DNA of 34,104 nt from Blastococcus sp. Lineage in GTDB: Bacteria; Actinomycetota; Actinomycetes; Mycobacteriales; Geodermatophilaceae. Below the pieces are notes generated by a model. That model saw only the letters and a program-made list of their open reading frames with translations. It did no database searches and was not told where the DNA came from. Every line of letters starts with the position of its first letter. Position 1 is the first letter of the stretch. Shown piece by piece: positions 1 to 7,903 of the stretch. Both the position numbers and the translations under genes were made by a program. The stretch spans positions 1 to 34,104 of the forward strand of contig JAOPWJ010000045.1 of the NCBI GenBank assembly GCA_025965715.1. The letters are read 5' to 3'.

Positions 1-1
1 C

Positions 2-340
2 GTGGCCGTCGTTCCGGCGGCAGCCGGGCGCCCGGCCGACGGCGGCCCCGCGCCCGCCGTTGCCGACGGGGCCGCGGAGACCGAACTGGAGATCCGGACG
101 CCGCTGCTCGGCATCTTCTATCGCGCACCCAGCCCCAGCGACCCGCCGTTCGTGCAGGTCGGGGATCACGTCGATCCCGGAACCACGGTGGCGCTCATCG
201 AGGCGATGAAGGTGTTCACCGCGGTGCCGGCGGGCGTGTCCGGAGTCGTCACGGAGGTCCTCGGTCACGACCGGGAACTCGTCGAGTACGACCAGGCCCT
301 CTACCGGGTCGCACCGGACGCGGCACCGGTCGCCCGGTGA
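2..340 (+). CDS. Biotin carboxyl carrier protein (AccB-type), probably 5'-partial
   Basis: This is the carrier subunit of a biotin-dependent carboxylase, which shuttles a carboxyl group on a lysine-bound biotin between the carboxylase and carboxyltransferase. The biotinyl motif EAMKVF is present, with the acceptor lysine at about residue 70 of the visible 112 residues. The preceding segment GIFYRAPSPSDPPF closely resembles AccB of acetyl-CoA carboxylase rather than the carrier domain of pyruvate carboxylase. About 30 residues of Ala/Pro/Gly-rich linker come first. A GTG lies at base 2, but AccB proteins are usually about 150 residues, so the real start is probably upstream of the window. The carboxyltransferase gene follows after 43 nt on the same strand, so co-transcription is likely. 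The family call is firm. The substrate of the complex is unknown. Confidence 0.88.
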   Translation: MAVVPAAAGRPADGGPAPAVADGAAETELEIRTPLLGIFYRAPSPSDPPFVQVGDHVDPGTTVALIEAMKVFTAVPAGVSGVVTEVLGHDRELVEYDQALYRVAPDAAPVAR

Positions 341-383
341 CCCGTCACCTGCCGCCCAGGCACCCGGCGACGAGGGGCTGGCC

Positions 384-1850
384 ATGGACGAGGTGAAGAT
401 CGTCGACACCACGTTGCGGGACGGGCAGCAGAGCCTGTGGGCCTACCGGATGCGCACCGGCGCCATGCTGCCGGCGATGGAGGACCTGGACTCCGCCGGC
501 TTCGAGGCGATCGAATTCGTCACGCCGGGGCCGCAGTTCGCCCGGATGGTCCGCGATCTCAAAGAAGACCCCTGGGTCTGGTTGCGGGCCGGCACGGAGA
601 GGGCCCGCCGAACCCCCCTGCGCATCCATGGCAGCGTGGCATCGCGGCTGTCGCCGATCCCTCGCAGCACCCAGCACCTCATGCTGGAGAAGCTCGCCGG
701 AATGGGTATCCGGACGACGCGGGCGTCGGACCCCTGGAACGACTTCGACGAGCTGGACGAGACCGTCAGGATGATGTCGGAGCACGGCATCCAGACGATT
801 CTCAACCTCGTCTACTCCGTGTCCCCCCGGCACACCGTCGAGTACTTCGCCGACAAGGCGCGCGAGGCCGCCTCCCGCAATCCTTACCGGATCTGCCTGA
901 AGGACGTCGGCGGCCTCATGACGGTGGAGGCGGCCCACCAGGTGATCCCGGCGGTGGTGGCGGCCGTGGGCGACGTCCCGCTCGAGTTTCACGCGCACTG
1001 CACCAACGGGCTGGCGCCCTACATCTCCTTGCTGGCGGCGGACTACGGCATCCGCGTGCTGCACGCTTCCGTGCCGCCGCTGGCCGACGGGGACTCCCAG
1101 CCGTCGGTGTTCGACCTGGTTCGCAACCTCACCGCCAGGGGATATTCCGTCGATGTCGACCTCCAGCGCCTGGAGCCGGTGAGGGAGCACCTGGAGCGGG
1201 TGCGGCGCCGCGAGGACCTCCCGGCCGGTGCATCGCGCGTCTTCGACGCGGCGATCTATGAGCACCAGGTGCCGGGAGGGATGCTCTCGAACCTCCGATT
1301 CCAGCTCGCGGGACTCGGCATGGAACATCGACTGCCCGAAACGCTGGACGAGGCAGCTCGGGTCCGTGCCGACCTCGGCTACCCGATCATGGTGACGCCG
1401 CTCGCCCAGTTCGTCGGAAGTCAGGCGGCCATCAACGTCATGACCGGGGCCCGGTACAAGCACGTGACCGACGAGATCATCCAGTACGCGACGGGGGTGT
1501 GGGGCAAGGAGGCTGCTGAGGTCATGGATCCCGACCTCCGCGCGGACATCCTGAGCCGGCCGAGGGCGAGAGAAGTGGTGGCGGGCACGGCGCGCGAGCC
1601 CGGGCTCGAGGAGGTCCGGACGACGTACGGGGCGGAGTTGTCCGACGAGGAACTGCTGACACGGGTGTTCGCCGGGGTGGGTGCCGGTCCGCTCGACCTC
1701 GAGGGCGGGGAGCGGATCCCGCAGACGTATGCCGACTACAGGGGCCACCGGCGCTCGATCCAGGACGTGATCCGGGCGGTGGACAACAGCCGCACGGTGA
1801 CAGGTGTGTACGTGCGACGCGGCTCCTCGGCGATCGAGATCCGACGATGA
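384..1850 (+). CDS. Pyruvate carboxylase/oxaloacetate decarboxylase-type carboxyltransferase subunit
   Basis: This 488-residue protein has an HMGL-like TIM barrel followed by a conserved carboxylase domain, the architecture of pyruvate carboxylase subunit B, OadA and transcarboxylase 5S. Family marks include DTTLRDGQQSL at the N-terminus (metal-binding Asp), the LKDVGG segment whose lysine matches the carbamylated active-site lysine, and the HAH metal ligands in EFHAHCTNGL. The C-terminal part (TPLAQFVGSQA, around residue 340) matches the carboxylase domain. It lacks its own biotinyl domain, so it should use the separate carrier encoded just upstream. The ATG at 384 follows a purine-rich GAGGGG at 372. 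Canonical proteins read DAHQSLLATR where this has DGQQSLWAYR, so the substrate may not be pyruvate or oxaloacetate. The class is secure and the acceptor is unknown. Confidence 0.85.
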   Translation: MDEVKIVDTTLRDGQQSLWAYRMRTGAMLPAMEDLDSAGFEAIEFVTPGPQFARMVRDLKEDPWVWLRAGTERARRTPLRIHGSVASRLSPIPRSTQHLMLEKLAGMGIRTTRASDPWNDFDELDETVRMMSEHGIQTILNLVYSVSPRHTVEYFADKAREAASRNPYRICLKDVGGLMTVEAAHQVIPAVVAAVGDVPLEFHAHCTNGLAPYISLLAADYGIRVLHASVPPLADGDSQPSVFDLVRNLTARGYSVDVDLQRLEPVREHLERVRRREDLPAGASRVFDAAIYEHQVPGGMLSNLRFQLAGLGMEHRLPETLDEAARVRADLGYPIMVTPLAQFVGSQAAINVMTGARYKHVTDEIIQYATGVWGKEAAEVMDPDLRADILSRPRAREVVAGTAREPGLEEVRTTYGAELSDEELLTRVFAGVGAGPLDLEGGERIPQTYADYRGHRRSIQDVIRAVDNSRTVTGVYVRRGSSAIEIRR

Positions 1851-1872
1851 CTCCAGCGGAAGGACCGAGGGC

Positions 1873-2751
1873 ATGAGCATTCCGGCGGATCTCGTCGCGA
1901 TCGACGTCCACACCCATCCCCAGACCGAGGAGTTCCTCGCGGCGATGGGCTCTCGCCGGTCGCAGATGGCCAAGCACTTCAAGCGGGAGCAGGAGGTCGT
2001 CTCGTTCAGCGCGCAGGCGGACGCCTACCGGGACCGCAAGATGATGGCCGTCATTCTGAACTCCGATTCCGAGACGACGTCGGGTCTCAAGCCGGCGCCG
2101 AACGACCTACTCGGCAAGGCGCAGTCCGACCACCCGGATGTCTTCTTGGCCTTCGCCGGGATCGACCCATGGAAGGGTCGAGCCGCTGTGGACGAGATCC
2201 GGCGCTGTCACGCCGAGTTCGGCATCTACGGAGTCGGCGAGCTGAACCCGAGCCGGCAGAAGTTCCTGCCGAACGACCGTCGGTTCTTTCCCATCTGGGA
2301 GACCTGTGCCGAACTGGGCCTCGTGGTGATGTTCCACGCCGGCTTTCCCGGAGCTGGTGCCGGTACTCCGGGTGGGGGTGGGTACAAGCTCGAGTACGCC
2401 CGTCCCGTTCCCTACATCGATGATGTCGCTGCGGAACTTCCGGAGCTGAAGATCATCGCGGCCCACCCGGCGTGGCCGTGGCACCTTGAAAGCTTGGCCA
2501 TGGTCTGGCACAAGACCAACGTCTACCTCGACCTGTCGGGCTGGGCCCCGAAGTATCTCGCGCCGGAGGTCGTCCGGTATGCCGACTCGTTGATCTCCGA
2601 CCGCGTGTTGTTCGGCAGCGACTGGCCGGTGATGACCGTGGAGCGCTGGATGGCCGACTTCGAGAACCTGGAGCTCAAGGCGAGTTCTCGACGGAAGATC
2701 CTCTTGGACAACGCGGTCGAGCTGTTCGGGCTCTCGACGAAGGCGACGTGA
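1873..2751 (+). CDS. Amidohydrolase_2 family metal-dependent hydrolase or decarboxylase
   Basis: This 292-residue TIM-barrel protein belongs to the amidohydrolase_2 family, which includes ACMSD and gamma-resorcylate decarboxylases as well as true hydrolases. The metal-binding HxH motif appears near the N-terminus as DVHTHPQ. A central His lies in VMFHAGFPG, another in IAAHPAWPW, and the terminal catalytic Asp in LFGSDWPV. The ATG at 1873 is chosen because GGAAGGA sits about 9 nt upstream; an upstream in-frame GTG at 1804 overlaps the previous gene deeply and has no good ribosome site. The gene sits between the carboxyltransferase and the biotin carboxylase, 22 nt after the former and overlapping the latter by one base. 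That placement suggests it processes the substrate or product of the biotin enzyme. Whether it hydrolyses or decarboxylates cannot be read from the sequence. Confidence 0.85.
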   Translation: MSIPADLVAIDVHTHPQTEEFLAAMGSRRSQMAKHFKREQEVVSFSAQADAYRDRKMMAVILNSDSETTSGLKPAPNDLLGKAQSDHPDVFLAFAGIDPWKGRAAVDEIRRCHAEFGIYGVGELNPSRQKFLPNDRRFFPIWETCAELGLVVMFHAGFPGAGAGTPGGGGYKLEYARPVPYIDDVAAELPELKIIAAHPAWPWHLESLAMVWHKTNVYLDLSGWAPKYLAPEVVRYADSLISDRVLFGSDWPVMTVERWMADFENLELKASSRRKILLDNAVELFGLSTKAT

Positions 2752-4124
2752 TGCTGCGCAGAGTCCTGGTTGCCAACCGGGGCGAGATCGCCGTCCGCAT
2801 CGTCCGAGCCTGCCGGGAGCTGGGCATCGAGTCGGTGGTCGCGTACTCGCAGGCGGACCGGGACAGTCTGGCCGTTCGGGAGAGCGACCGGGCGGTGTGT
2901 ATCGGGCCCCCTCGCTCGGAGGACAGCTACCTCAACCAGGCGGCGATCCTCACCGCCGCGATGGGCACCGGTGCTGACGCCGTCCACCCGGGATACGGGT
3001 TCCTGGCCGAGAACGCGGACTTCGCCGACGCCTGCAGGGACGCCGGCCTCACCTTCGTCGGCCCGCCCGGCGACGTCATCCGCGCGATGGGCAACAAGCT
3101 GGCGGCCCGTGCCACCGCGGCCCGGCTGGGAGTACCGCTGGTTCCGGGGTCGCCGCAAGTGCGAGACGTCTCGGAGGCGCGGGCAGCCATAGCCGAGATC
3201 GGCCTGCCCGTGCTGATCAAGGCAGCCGCGGGGGGCGGTGGCCGAGGCATCCGAATCGTGCGTGAGGAGAGCCAGCTGGACGCCGCGCTGTCGGGTGCGG
3301 CGGCCGAGGCGGAAGCCGCATTCGGCGACGGCAGCCTGTTCATCGAGCGCTACATCGAACGCGCCCGGCATGTCGAGGTCCAAGTGCTTGCCGACCGGCA
3401 CGGGCACACCATCCACCTCGGTGACCGGGACTGCTCCCTGCAGCGCCGCTATCAGAAGGTGGTCGAGGAAGCCCCCGCGCCCGACCTCCCCGACGAGGTC
3501 AGGAACTCGATGCGTACGGCGGCGGTCCGGCTGGCCGCGGGTGTGGGGTACGAGAACGCCGGCACCGTCGAGTTCGTGTACGACCGGCAGCGCCAGGAGT
3601 ACCACTTCCTGGAGATGAACACCCGGATCCAAGTGGAGCACCCCGTGACGGAGGCGGTGACCGGGCTCGACCTGGTGCAGCTGCAGTTGCAGATCGCCGG
3701 GGGCAGTCCCCTGCCGGTCACCCAGGAGGACGTCACGATCACCGGCCATGCGATCGAGTGCCGGGTCACGGCCGAGTCGGCCGCGGAGGGCTTCCGCCCG
3801 TCGCCAGGCCGGATCACGCGGTGGTCGGCGCCCACGGGAGACGGGATCCGGCTCGACACCCACTGCTTCTCCGGTTACGTCGTCCCCCCCTTCTACGACT
3901 CCCTGCTCGGCAAGCTCGTCACCCTGGCGCCGAACCGGCAGCAGGCGATCAGCCGGATGCTGGACGCGCTCGCGGGCATGGACGTACAGGGCATCCAGAC
4001 GACGATCGCCTATCTCACGGAGCTCGTGGGCAGCGACGAATTCCGGGCCTTCGACATCTCCACGACGTGGATAGAGCAGCGCGCCCAGGCACATCTGACC
4101 CCGGAGGGCGCGCCGCGCCGCTGA
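2751..4124 (+). CDS. accC: Biotin carboxylase subunit (ATP-grasp)
   Basis: This enzyme carboxylates biotin on the carrier protein using bicarbonate and ATP. The 457 residues match the usual length of about 450 for stand-alone AccC. Domains in order are the N-terminal biotin carboxylase domain (LVANRGEIAVRI), the ATP-grasp domain with the glycine-rich loop AAAGGGGRGIRIV and HVEVQVLAD, and the C-terminal domain. The catalytic segment EMNTRIQVEHPVTE is intact. The start used is ATG 2751, which overlaps the stop of the amidohydrolase gene as TGATG and gives the canonical MLRRVLVANRG; a GTG three bases earlier is possible. With the carrier and carboxyltransferase genes it completes a three-subunit biotin enzyme. 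The accC symbol is by family; the enzyme may not act in fatty-acid synthesis. Confidence 0.92.
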   Translation: MLRRVLVANRGEIAVRIVRACRELGIESVVAYSQADRDSLAVRESDRAVCIGPPRSEDSYLNQAAILTAAMGTGADAVHPGYGFLAENADFADACRDAGLTFVGPPGDVIRAMGNKLAARATAARLGVPLVPGSPQVRDVSEARAAIAEIGLPVLIKAAAGGGGRGIRIVREESQLDAALSGAAAEAEAAFGDGSLFIERYIERARHVEVQVLADRHGHTIHLGDRDCSLQRRYQKVVEEAPAPDLPDEVRNSMRTAAVRLAAGVGYENAGTVEFVYDRQRQEYHFLEMNTRIQVEHPVTEAVTGLDLVQLQLQIAGGSPLPVTQEDVTITGHAIECRVTAESAAEGFRPSPGRITRWSAPTGDGIRLDTHCFSGYVVPPFYDSLLGKLVTLAPNRQQAISRMLDALAGMDVQGIQTTIAYLTELVGSDEFRAFDISTTWIEQRAQAHLTPEGAPRR

Positions 4125-4185
4125 TCGCGACACGTTGCGTGGCAGCGCCACCGGTCCGCACCGTGCAGATCCCGCTGTACCTGCC

Positions 4186-4203
4186 GGCGGGGTCCTCCCC
4201 GCC
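4186..4203. terminator. GC-rich hairpin between convergent genes
   Basis: A perfect 7-bp stem GGCGGGG/CCCCGCC with a TCCT loop lies about 60 nt after the biotin carboxylase stop and 26 nt from the stop of the convergent small gene. It could terminate transcription from both sides. There is no T-tract, which is common for actinobacterial terminators, so this is a structural inference only. Confidence 0.4.
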
Positions 4204-4229
4204 CCCGCGGTCCCCGCTCCCGACCGTCC

Positions 4230-4427
4230 TCAGTCGGAAGCGTTGCCAGGGCGCGCCAGGGAGTCCTCGGTCTGCGCCTCGTCGTCGGTGGTGAGCGTCG
4301 TGGCGTCCTCGTCGGCCGGCGCGCCGGCGTCCTGGAGCCGGTCGCCGTCGCCCTCCTGAGGTCGGCCCACCGGTCCGTCCGTGGTGTCAGGCGACTCTCG
4401 GTAGCCGGTTCGGTCGGACTCGCTCAT
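4230..4427 (-). CDS. Small acidic hypothetical protein (65 aa)
   Basis: No known domain is recognised. The product is 65 residues, rich in Asp, Glu, Gly, Pro and Thr, has almost no hydrophobic clusters and is probably disordered. It begins MSESDRTGY. The ATG at 4427 overlaps the stop of the upstream small gene by 4 nt (ATGA), so the two are probably translationally coupled. This coupling is the main reason to believe the frame is real. The protein has the same character as four other small proteins encoded on the minus strand between here and 11.9 kb. The function is unknown, and over-prediction remains possible because GC-rich DNA keeps frames open. Confidence 0.5.
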   Translation of the reverse strand: MSESDRTGYRESPDTTDGPVGRPQEGDGDRLQDAGAPADEDATTLTTDDEAQTEDSLARPGNASD

Positions 4428-4675
4428 GCGTCTGTCCCCCCTGATGGTTGCCTAGGACTGGATACCTCGCCGGAGGCGCCCGCACCGGGGCCGCGGGCGA
4501 CATCGCCGTCCGCCCGGGCGGGCAGGTCGTCGCCGTGCTCGGCGTCGCGCTCGATCCCCTCCTCGCGGGTCAGCGGCACGTCCTCGAACGACGACCCCGT
4601 GTCGCTGCCGTCCCCGGTCGCCGAGGACGTCGGGATGTCCTGCTGGATGCGGTCGCTGCCCGGCGGGTCGGTCAT
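4424..4675 (-). CDS. Small acidic hypothetical protein (83 aa)
   Basis: This 83-residue hydrophilic protein starts MTDPPGSDRIQQD and is rich in Asp, Glu, Gly, Ser and Pro, with a mid-region VPLTREEGIERDAEHGDD. No signal peptide or membrane segment is seen. The start at 4675 is favoured over the longer frame from 4714 because GGGAGGA lies 7 nt upstream, which is close to ideal. The gene follows the acyl-CoA dehydrogenase gene by 121 nt on the same strand and overlaps the next small gene by ATGA. It resembles the short, charged stress-type hypothetical proteins common in soil actinobacteria, but I cannot name a family. Confidence 0.6.
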   Translation of the reverse strand: MTDPPGSDRIQQDIPTSSATGDGSDTGSSFEDVPLTREEGIERDAEHGDDLPARADGDVARGPGAGASGEVSSPRQPSGGTDA

Positions 4676-4796
4676 GGTCGGTCCTCCCGTGCTCTGGATG
4701 GCTGACCGAGCCATGCCCGCCGTCCGCCGGGGGAAACGACGGCGACCGGAACGACGACGGCCGCCTCACCGTCGGCGGGGAGGGCGGGGTCGCCTC

Positions 4797-6641
4797 TCAG
4801 AAGGCGGCCTCGTCGATCTCCATGAGGGCGTTGTCCGTGTTCTCGACGATCGACCGCTCCGACGACAGGTGCGGCAGGACCTGCGTCGTGAAGAACCGCG
4901 CGGCGGCCAGCTTCCCCTCGTAGAAGTGCCGGTCCGCACTCCTCACCTCGCCGGACAGGGCGGCCAGGGCCACCTCCGCCTGGCGGACCAGCAGCCAGGC
5001 CGTCACCAGGTCACCGGTGGCCAGCAGCAGTCGGCTGGTGTTCTGGGCGACCTTGTAGAGGGCGGTCATGTCCTCCGGCGCGCCGGAGAGGTGGCCGAAC
5101 ATCGCGGTCAGCATCCCCTGGACGTCGGACAGCGCCGTGGCGAGCAGTGCCCGCTCCTCTTTGAGCCGGCCGTTGCCGACCTCGGCGTCGATCGTGGACT
5201 GGATCTGCTCGGCCAGCCAGGTCAGGGCGACCCCGCCGTCCTTGACGATCTTGCGGAAGAAGAAGTCCTGGCCCTGGATCGCCGTCGTCCCCTCGTAGAG
5301 GGTGTCGATCTTGGAGTCCCGGATGTACTGCTCGATCGGGTAGTCCTGCAGGTAACCGGAGCCGCCGAGGGTCTGCAGCGACTCGGCGGTGAGCAGCTGG
5401 GTGGCGCGCTCGGAGCCGAAGCCCTTGACGATCGGCAGCAGCAGGTCGTTGACCCGCTCGGCCAGCTTCGCCTTCTCGCTGTGCCCCTCACCGGCGGCCT
5501 CGGCCTCGGTGATCTGGTCGCGGAAGCTGGCGGCGTAGAGGTAGAGCGCCCGCATGCCCTCGGCGTAGGACTTCTGCAGCATCAGCGAGCGGCGGACGTC
5601 GGGGTGGTGGGTGATGGTCACCCGGGGGGCGTCCTTGGACGTCGCCGTGAGGTCGGCGCCCTGGACGCGGGTCTTGGCGTAGTCCAGCGCGACCTGATAG
5701 CCGGCCGACAGGGTGGCGATGGCCTTGGCGCCCACGAACATGCGCGCGTGCTCGATGACCTTGAACATCTGCGCGATGCCGTCGTGCACCTCGCCGACGA
5801 GCCAGCCCTGGGCGGGCACCGGGCCGTCGCCGAAGGTCACCTCGCAGGTGGTGGAGACCTTGAGGCCCATCTTCTTCTCGACGTTGGTGACGTAGGCGCC
5901 GTTGCGCTCGCCCAGCGCCCCGGTTCCCAGGTCCACGTGGAACTTGGGGACGACGAACAGCGACAGGCCCTTCGTGCCGGCCTTCGCGCCCTCGGGGCGG
6001 GCCAGCACCAGGTGGATGATGTTGTCGCTCAGGTCGTGCTCGGCCGAGGTGATGAAGCGCTTCACCCCGTGGATGTGCCATGAGCCGTCGGGTTGCTGCA
6101 CGGCCCTGGTCGTGCCGGCGCCGACGTCGGAGCCCGCGTCGGGCTCGGTGAGCACCATCGTGGCGCCCCAGTGGTGGGCGAGCATGAGCTCGGCCAGGCG
6201 CTTCTGGTCGGGCGTGCCCAGCTCGTCGAGGATCGCGGCGAAGGCGGCACCCGAGCCGTACATGAACACGGCCGGATTGGCGCCCAGGATCATCTCGAAG
6301 GCGCCCCAGGTGAGCACGTGGGGTGCGCCGAAGCCGCCGAGGTGAACGGGCAGGTCGAGGCGGTACCACTCGCCGTCCTCGATGGCCTTGACCGACTTCT
6401 TGAACGACTCGGGCAGCGCGACCGAGTGCGTGACCGGGTCGAACACCGGCGGGTTGCGGTCGGCGTCGACGAAGGACGCGGCGATCGGGCCCTCCGCCAG
6501 CCGGCGGATCTCGCCCAGCACGCCGCGGGCCGTCTGGGCGTCCATCTGCTCGAACGGTCCCGTCCCGAACCGGTCCTTGGTGTCCAGGAACTCGAAGAGG
6601 TTGAACTCGAGGTCCCGCAGGTTGGCGGTGTAGTGGCTCAT
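4797..6641 (-). CDS. Acyl-CoA dehydrogenase (FadE-type, about 600 aa class)
   Basis: This FAD enzyme would catalyse the first step of fatty-acid beta-oxidation, inserting a trans-2 double bond into acyl-CoA. The 614 residues follow the long-chain architecture: N-terminal extension ([13 protein letters not shown]), N-terminal alpha domain, middle beta domain ([15 protein letters not shown]), alpha-helical flavin domain with the [21 protein letters not shown] segment, then the extra C-terminal domain found in the larger actinobacterial and proteobacterial FadE enzymes. The candidate catalytic glutamate lies in [11 protein letters not shown]. The ATG at 6641 has a GGGAG about 10 nt upstream. The promoter region holds a two-copy inverted operator (6695-6732), so regulation by a TetR-type repressor of lipid metabolism is likely. 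Chain-length preference cannot be deduced. Confidence 0.93.
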   Translation of the reverse strand: MSHYTANLRDLEFNLFEFLDTKDRFGTGPFEQMDAQTARGVLGEIRRLAEGPIAASFVDADRNPPVFDPVTHSVALPESFKKSVKAIEDGEWYRLDLPVHLGGFGAPHVLTWGAFEMILGANPAVFMYGSGAAFAAILDELGTPDQKRLAELMLAHHWGATMVLTEPDAGSDVGAGTTRAVQQPDGSWHIHGVKRFITSAEHDLSDNIIHLVLARPEGAKAGTKGLSLFVVPKFHVDLGTGALGERNGAYVTNVEKKMGLKVSTTCEVTFGDGPVPAQGWLVGEVHDGIAQMFKVIEHARMFVGAKAIATLSAGYQVALDYAKTRVQGADLTATSKDAPRVTITHHPDVRRSLMLQKSYAEGMRALYLYAASFRDQITEAEAAGEGHSEKAKLAERVNDLLLPIVKGFGSERATQLLTAESLQTLGGSGYLQDYPIEQYIRDSKIDTLYEGTTAIQGQDFFFRKIVKDGGVALTWLAEQIQSTIDAEVGNGRLKEERALLATALSDVQGMLTAMFGHLSGAPEDMTALYKVAQNTSRLLLATGDLVTAWLLVRQAEVALAALSGEVRSADRHFYEGKLAAARFFTTQVLPHLSSERSIVENTDNALMEIDEAAF

Positions 6642-6694
6642 GTGCTGGGCTCCCGTGCTCCGTGCCGGTGGACGGCCTTGTCGTGCCGACGAGG

Positions 6695-6732
6695 GCTACT
6701 CGCCGGTAACAAAGGTATTACCCACCAGTAGC
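6695..6732 (-). promoter_or_regulatory. Paired inverted operator at the acyl-CoA dehydrogenase promoter
   Basis: Two copies of TTACCNNNNAGTAG lie head to head: one on the minus strand at 6696-6709 and one on the plus strand at 6718-6731. They form a larger inverted repeat, GCTACT...AGTAGC, with 12 of 15 arm positions matching. A possible promoter on the minus strand, TTGCCC (6736-6741) and TAATAC (6715-6720) with 15-nt spacing, overlaps the site. This resembles the TTACY-N4-RGTAA type of TetR-family operator used for fatty-acid genes, but the actual regulator is not known. Confidence 0.55.
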
Positions 6733-6783
6733 AACGGGCAACTACAGCGCAGGTGACACGCCCAGGGCAGCGGGCCGGTCGGC

Positions 6784-7170
6784 TCAGCGGTTCCTGCGGC
6801 GGCGCACGGTCATCAGCGCGTCGGCGAGACCGACCAGGAGCCCGCCCAGCACCGCGGCGATGAGCAGCGCCAGGACGAGCGGCGCCTCGACGTCGGTGAA
6901 GACCAGGCTGATGTCGACGGTCTGGGTGTTGAACATGACGAAGAGGACGAGCACGACGGTCACGAAGATGAGCAGCGCCAGGGCGACCGTCCGCCCCAGG
7001 GCGCGGCCGGCGCCGCGACCGTGTTGGGCGGTGTCCGGAGCCGTTGCCGGGCCGTTGCCCGGGGGGCGCGGGTCGGCTGTGCCGGCGGGCCCGGCAGGGT
7101 CGCCCACGAGGGGGCCGCGGGTCGGGTCGGTACCGGGGATGCCGGCGGGTCGGGGCTCGGAAGTCGTCAC
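6784..7170 (-). CDS. LapA-domain (DUF1049) membrane protein
   Basis: This 128-residue protein has about 60 residues of Pro/Gly/Ala-rich cytoplasmic leader. Two membrane segments follow (about residues 62-80 and 96-115), separated by FNTQTVDISLVF, the hallmark of the lipopolysaccharide-assembly-protein-A domain. The tail ends in a run of basic residues (VRRRRNR), which favours a cytoplasmic C-terminus. Actinobacteria lack LPS, so the name only reflects the fold; LapA proteins in this phylum have no settled role. The GTG at 7170 starts the protein at VTTSEPRPAG, with only a weak CGGGGG upstream. It lies just upstream of the acyl-CoA dehydrogenase promoter region. Confidence 0.78.
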   Translation of the reverse strand: MTTSEPRPAGIPGTDPTRGPLVGDPAGPAGTADPRPPGNGPATAPDTAQHGRGAGRALGRTVALALLIFVTVVLVLFVMFNTQTVDISLVFTDVEAPLVLALLIAAVLGGLLVGLADALMTVRRRRNR

Positions 7171-7218
7171 GCCCCCGAGTGTGCTGCCCCGGACCCTTCC
7201 GTGCAGGTGATTCCGAGG

Positions 7219-7389
7219 TCAGCGCGCGTCGGGTTCCGTCTCGGCCGGGGGATAGCTCGGGCCGGCGATGCCGCTGGCCGGGCCGGGCTCGCCACCCTGG
7301 GATTCCGGATCGGCCGGCGGCGCCACCTCGGCCCCCAACGGTCGGGCCTCGCGGTCGGAGCCGGCGTCGTCCTCGTCAGGCATGGTCAT
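7219..7389 (-). CDS. Possible small acidic protein (56 aa)
   Basis: This short frame reads MTMPDEDDAGSD at its start and is rich in Glu, Asp, Pro and Gly, with no hydrophobic segment. GGAGGG lies about 13 nt before the ATG, slightly far but usable. A second in-frame ATG sits two codons in. It fills the gap between the conserved hypothetical gene and the LapA gene on the same strand. It shares its acidic, disordered style with other small frames nearby. No family is recognised, and it could be non-coding. Confidence 0.4.
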   Translation of the reverse strand: MTMPDEDDAGSDREARPLGAEVAPPADPESQGGEPGPASGIAGPSYPPAETEPDAR

Positions 7390-7440
7390 CGCCGCATTGT
7401 CACCCTCCGGGCGACACCACGGCCACGGGCCGTCCCCTGC

Positions 7441-7866
7441 TCAGTCCTCGAGTGCCGGGCCGGCCTCGTGGGCCGGATGGCCCTTCGTGCGCTCGGTCTG
7501 TTTCATCCTGGCCTCGTAGACGTGCCGGTCCCCGTCGGCCAACTCGTGGCGGGCCCGCGCGTCGAAGTCCCGGAACGTCGTCCAGTAGTTGGCGTCGTAG
7601 TCCTCGACGATCTGGAAGGTCCAGCGGTCGGCGATGACGTTGCGGCCGACCAGGTCCCGGTCGAGGTCGTCGGCCAGCGCCGTGGCGCCGGCCTTCCGCA
7701 GGAGCTCGACGGCGTCCTGCAGCGCCAGGTCGGCCTTGCCGGTGAGCTGGTGGAAGCCGTACAGCAGCCCCCGGGCGTGCTCGACGGTCTCGAGGGCCTC
7801 GGAGAGCTTGCCCAGCCCCGCCACGAGCGTGTCGTCGAGGTCGGATCGGGTCCGGTCGTCTGCCAC
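7441..7866 (-). CDS. Conserved-looking hypothetical protein (141 aa)
   Basis: The predicted protein is helical and cytosolic. The pattern AGLGKLSEALETVEHARGLL and ALQDAVELLRKAGA suggests amphipathic helices, followed by a Trp/Tyr/Asp-rich stretch (DRWTFQIVEDYDANYWTTF) and a charged tail. I recognise no family. GTG 7866 is taken as the start because GAGGA lies about 9 nt upstream; the frame remains open to 7989 but that part overlaps the TetR gene. It begins 37 nt after the TetR gene on the same strand, so it is probably co-transcribed with it and may be part of its operon. No signal peptide or membrane segment is present. Confidence 0.75.
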   Translation of the reverse strand: MADDRTRSDLDDTLVAGLGKLSEALETVEHARGLLYGFHQLTGKADLALQDAVELLRKAGATALADDLDRDLVGRNVIADRWTFQIVEDYDANYWTTFRDFDARARHELADGDRHVYEARMKQTERTKGHPAHEAGPALED

Positions 7867-7903
7867 CGGCTCATCCTCGGGGCAGCGCGGGCGCCCCGCA
7901 GCC

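Noticed and set aside
345-1982. Long open frame on the minus strand across the carboxyltransferase gene
   Set aside because: It is antisense to a clear enzyme gene, has Arg/His/Gly-rich nonsense composition and no recognisable domain; GC-rich DNA keeps such frames open.
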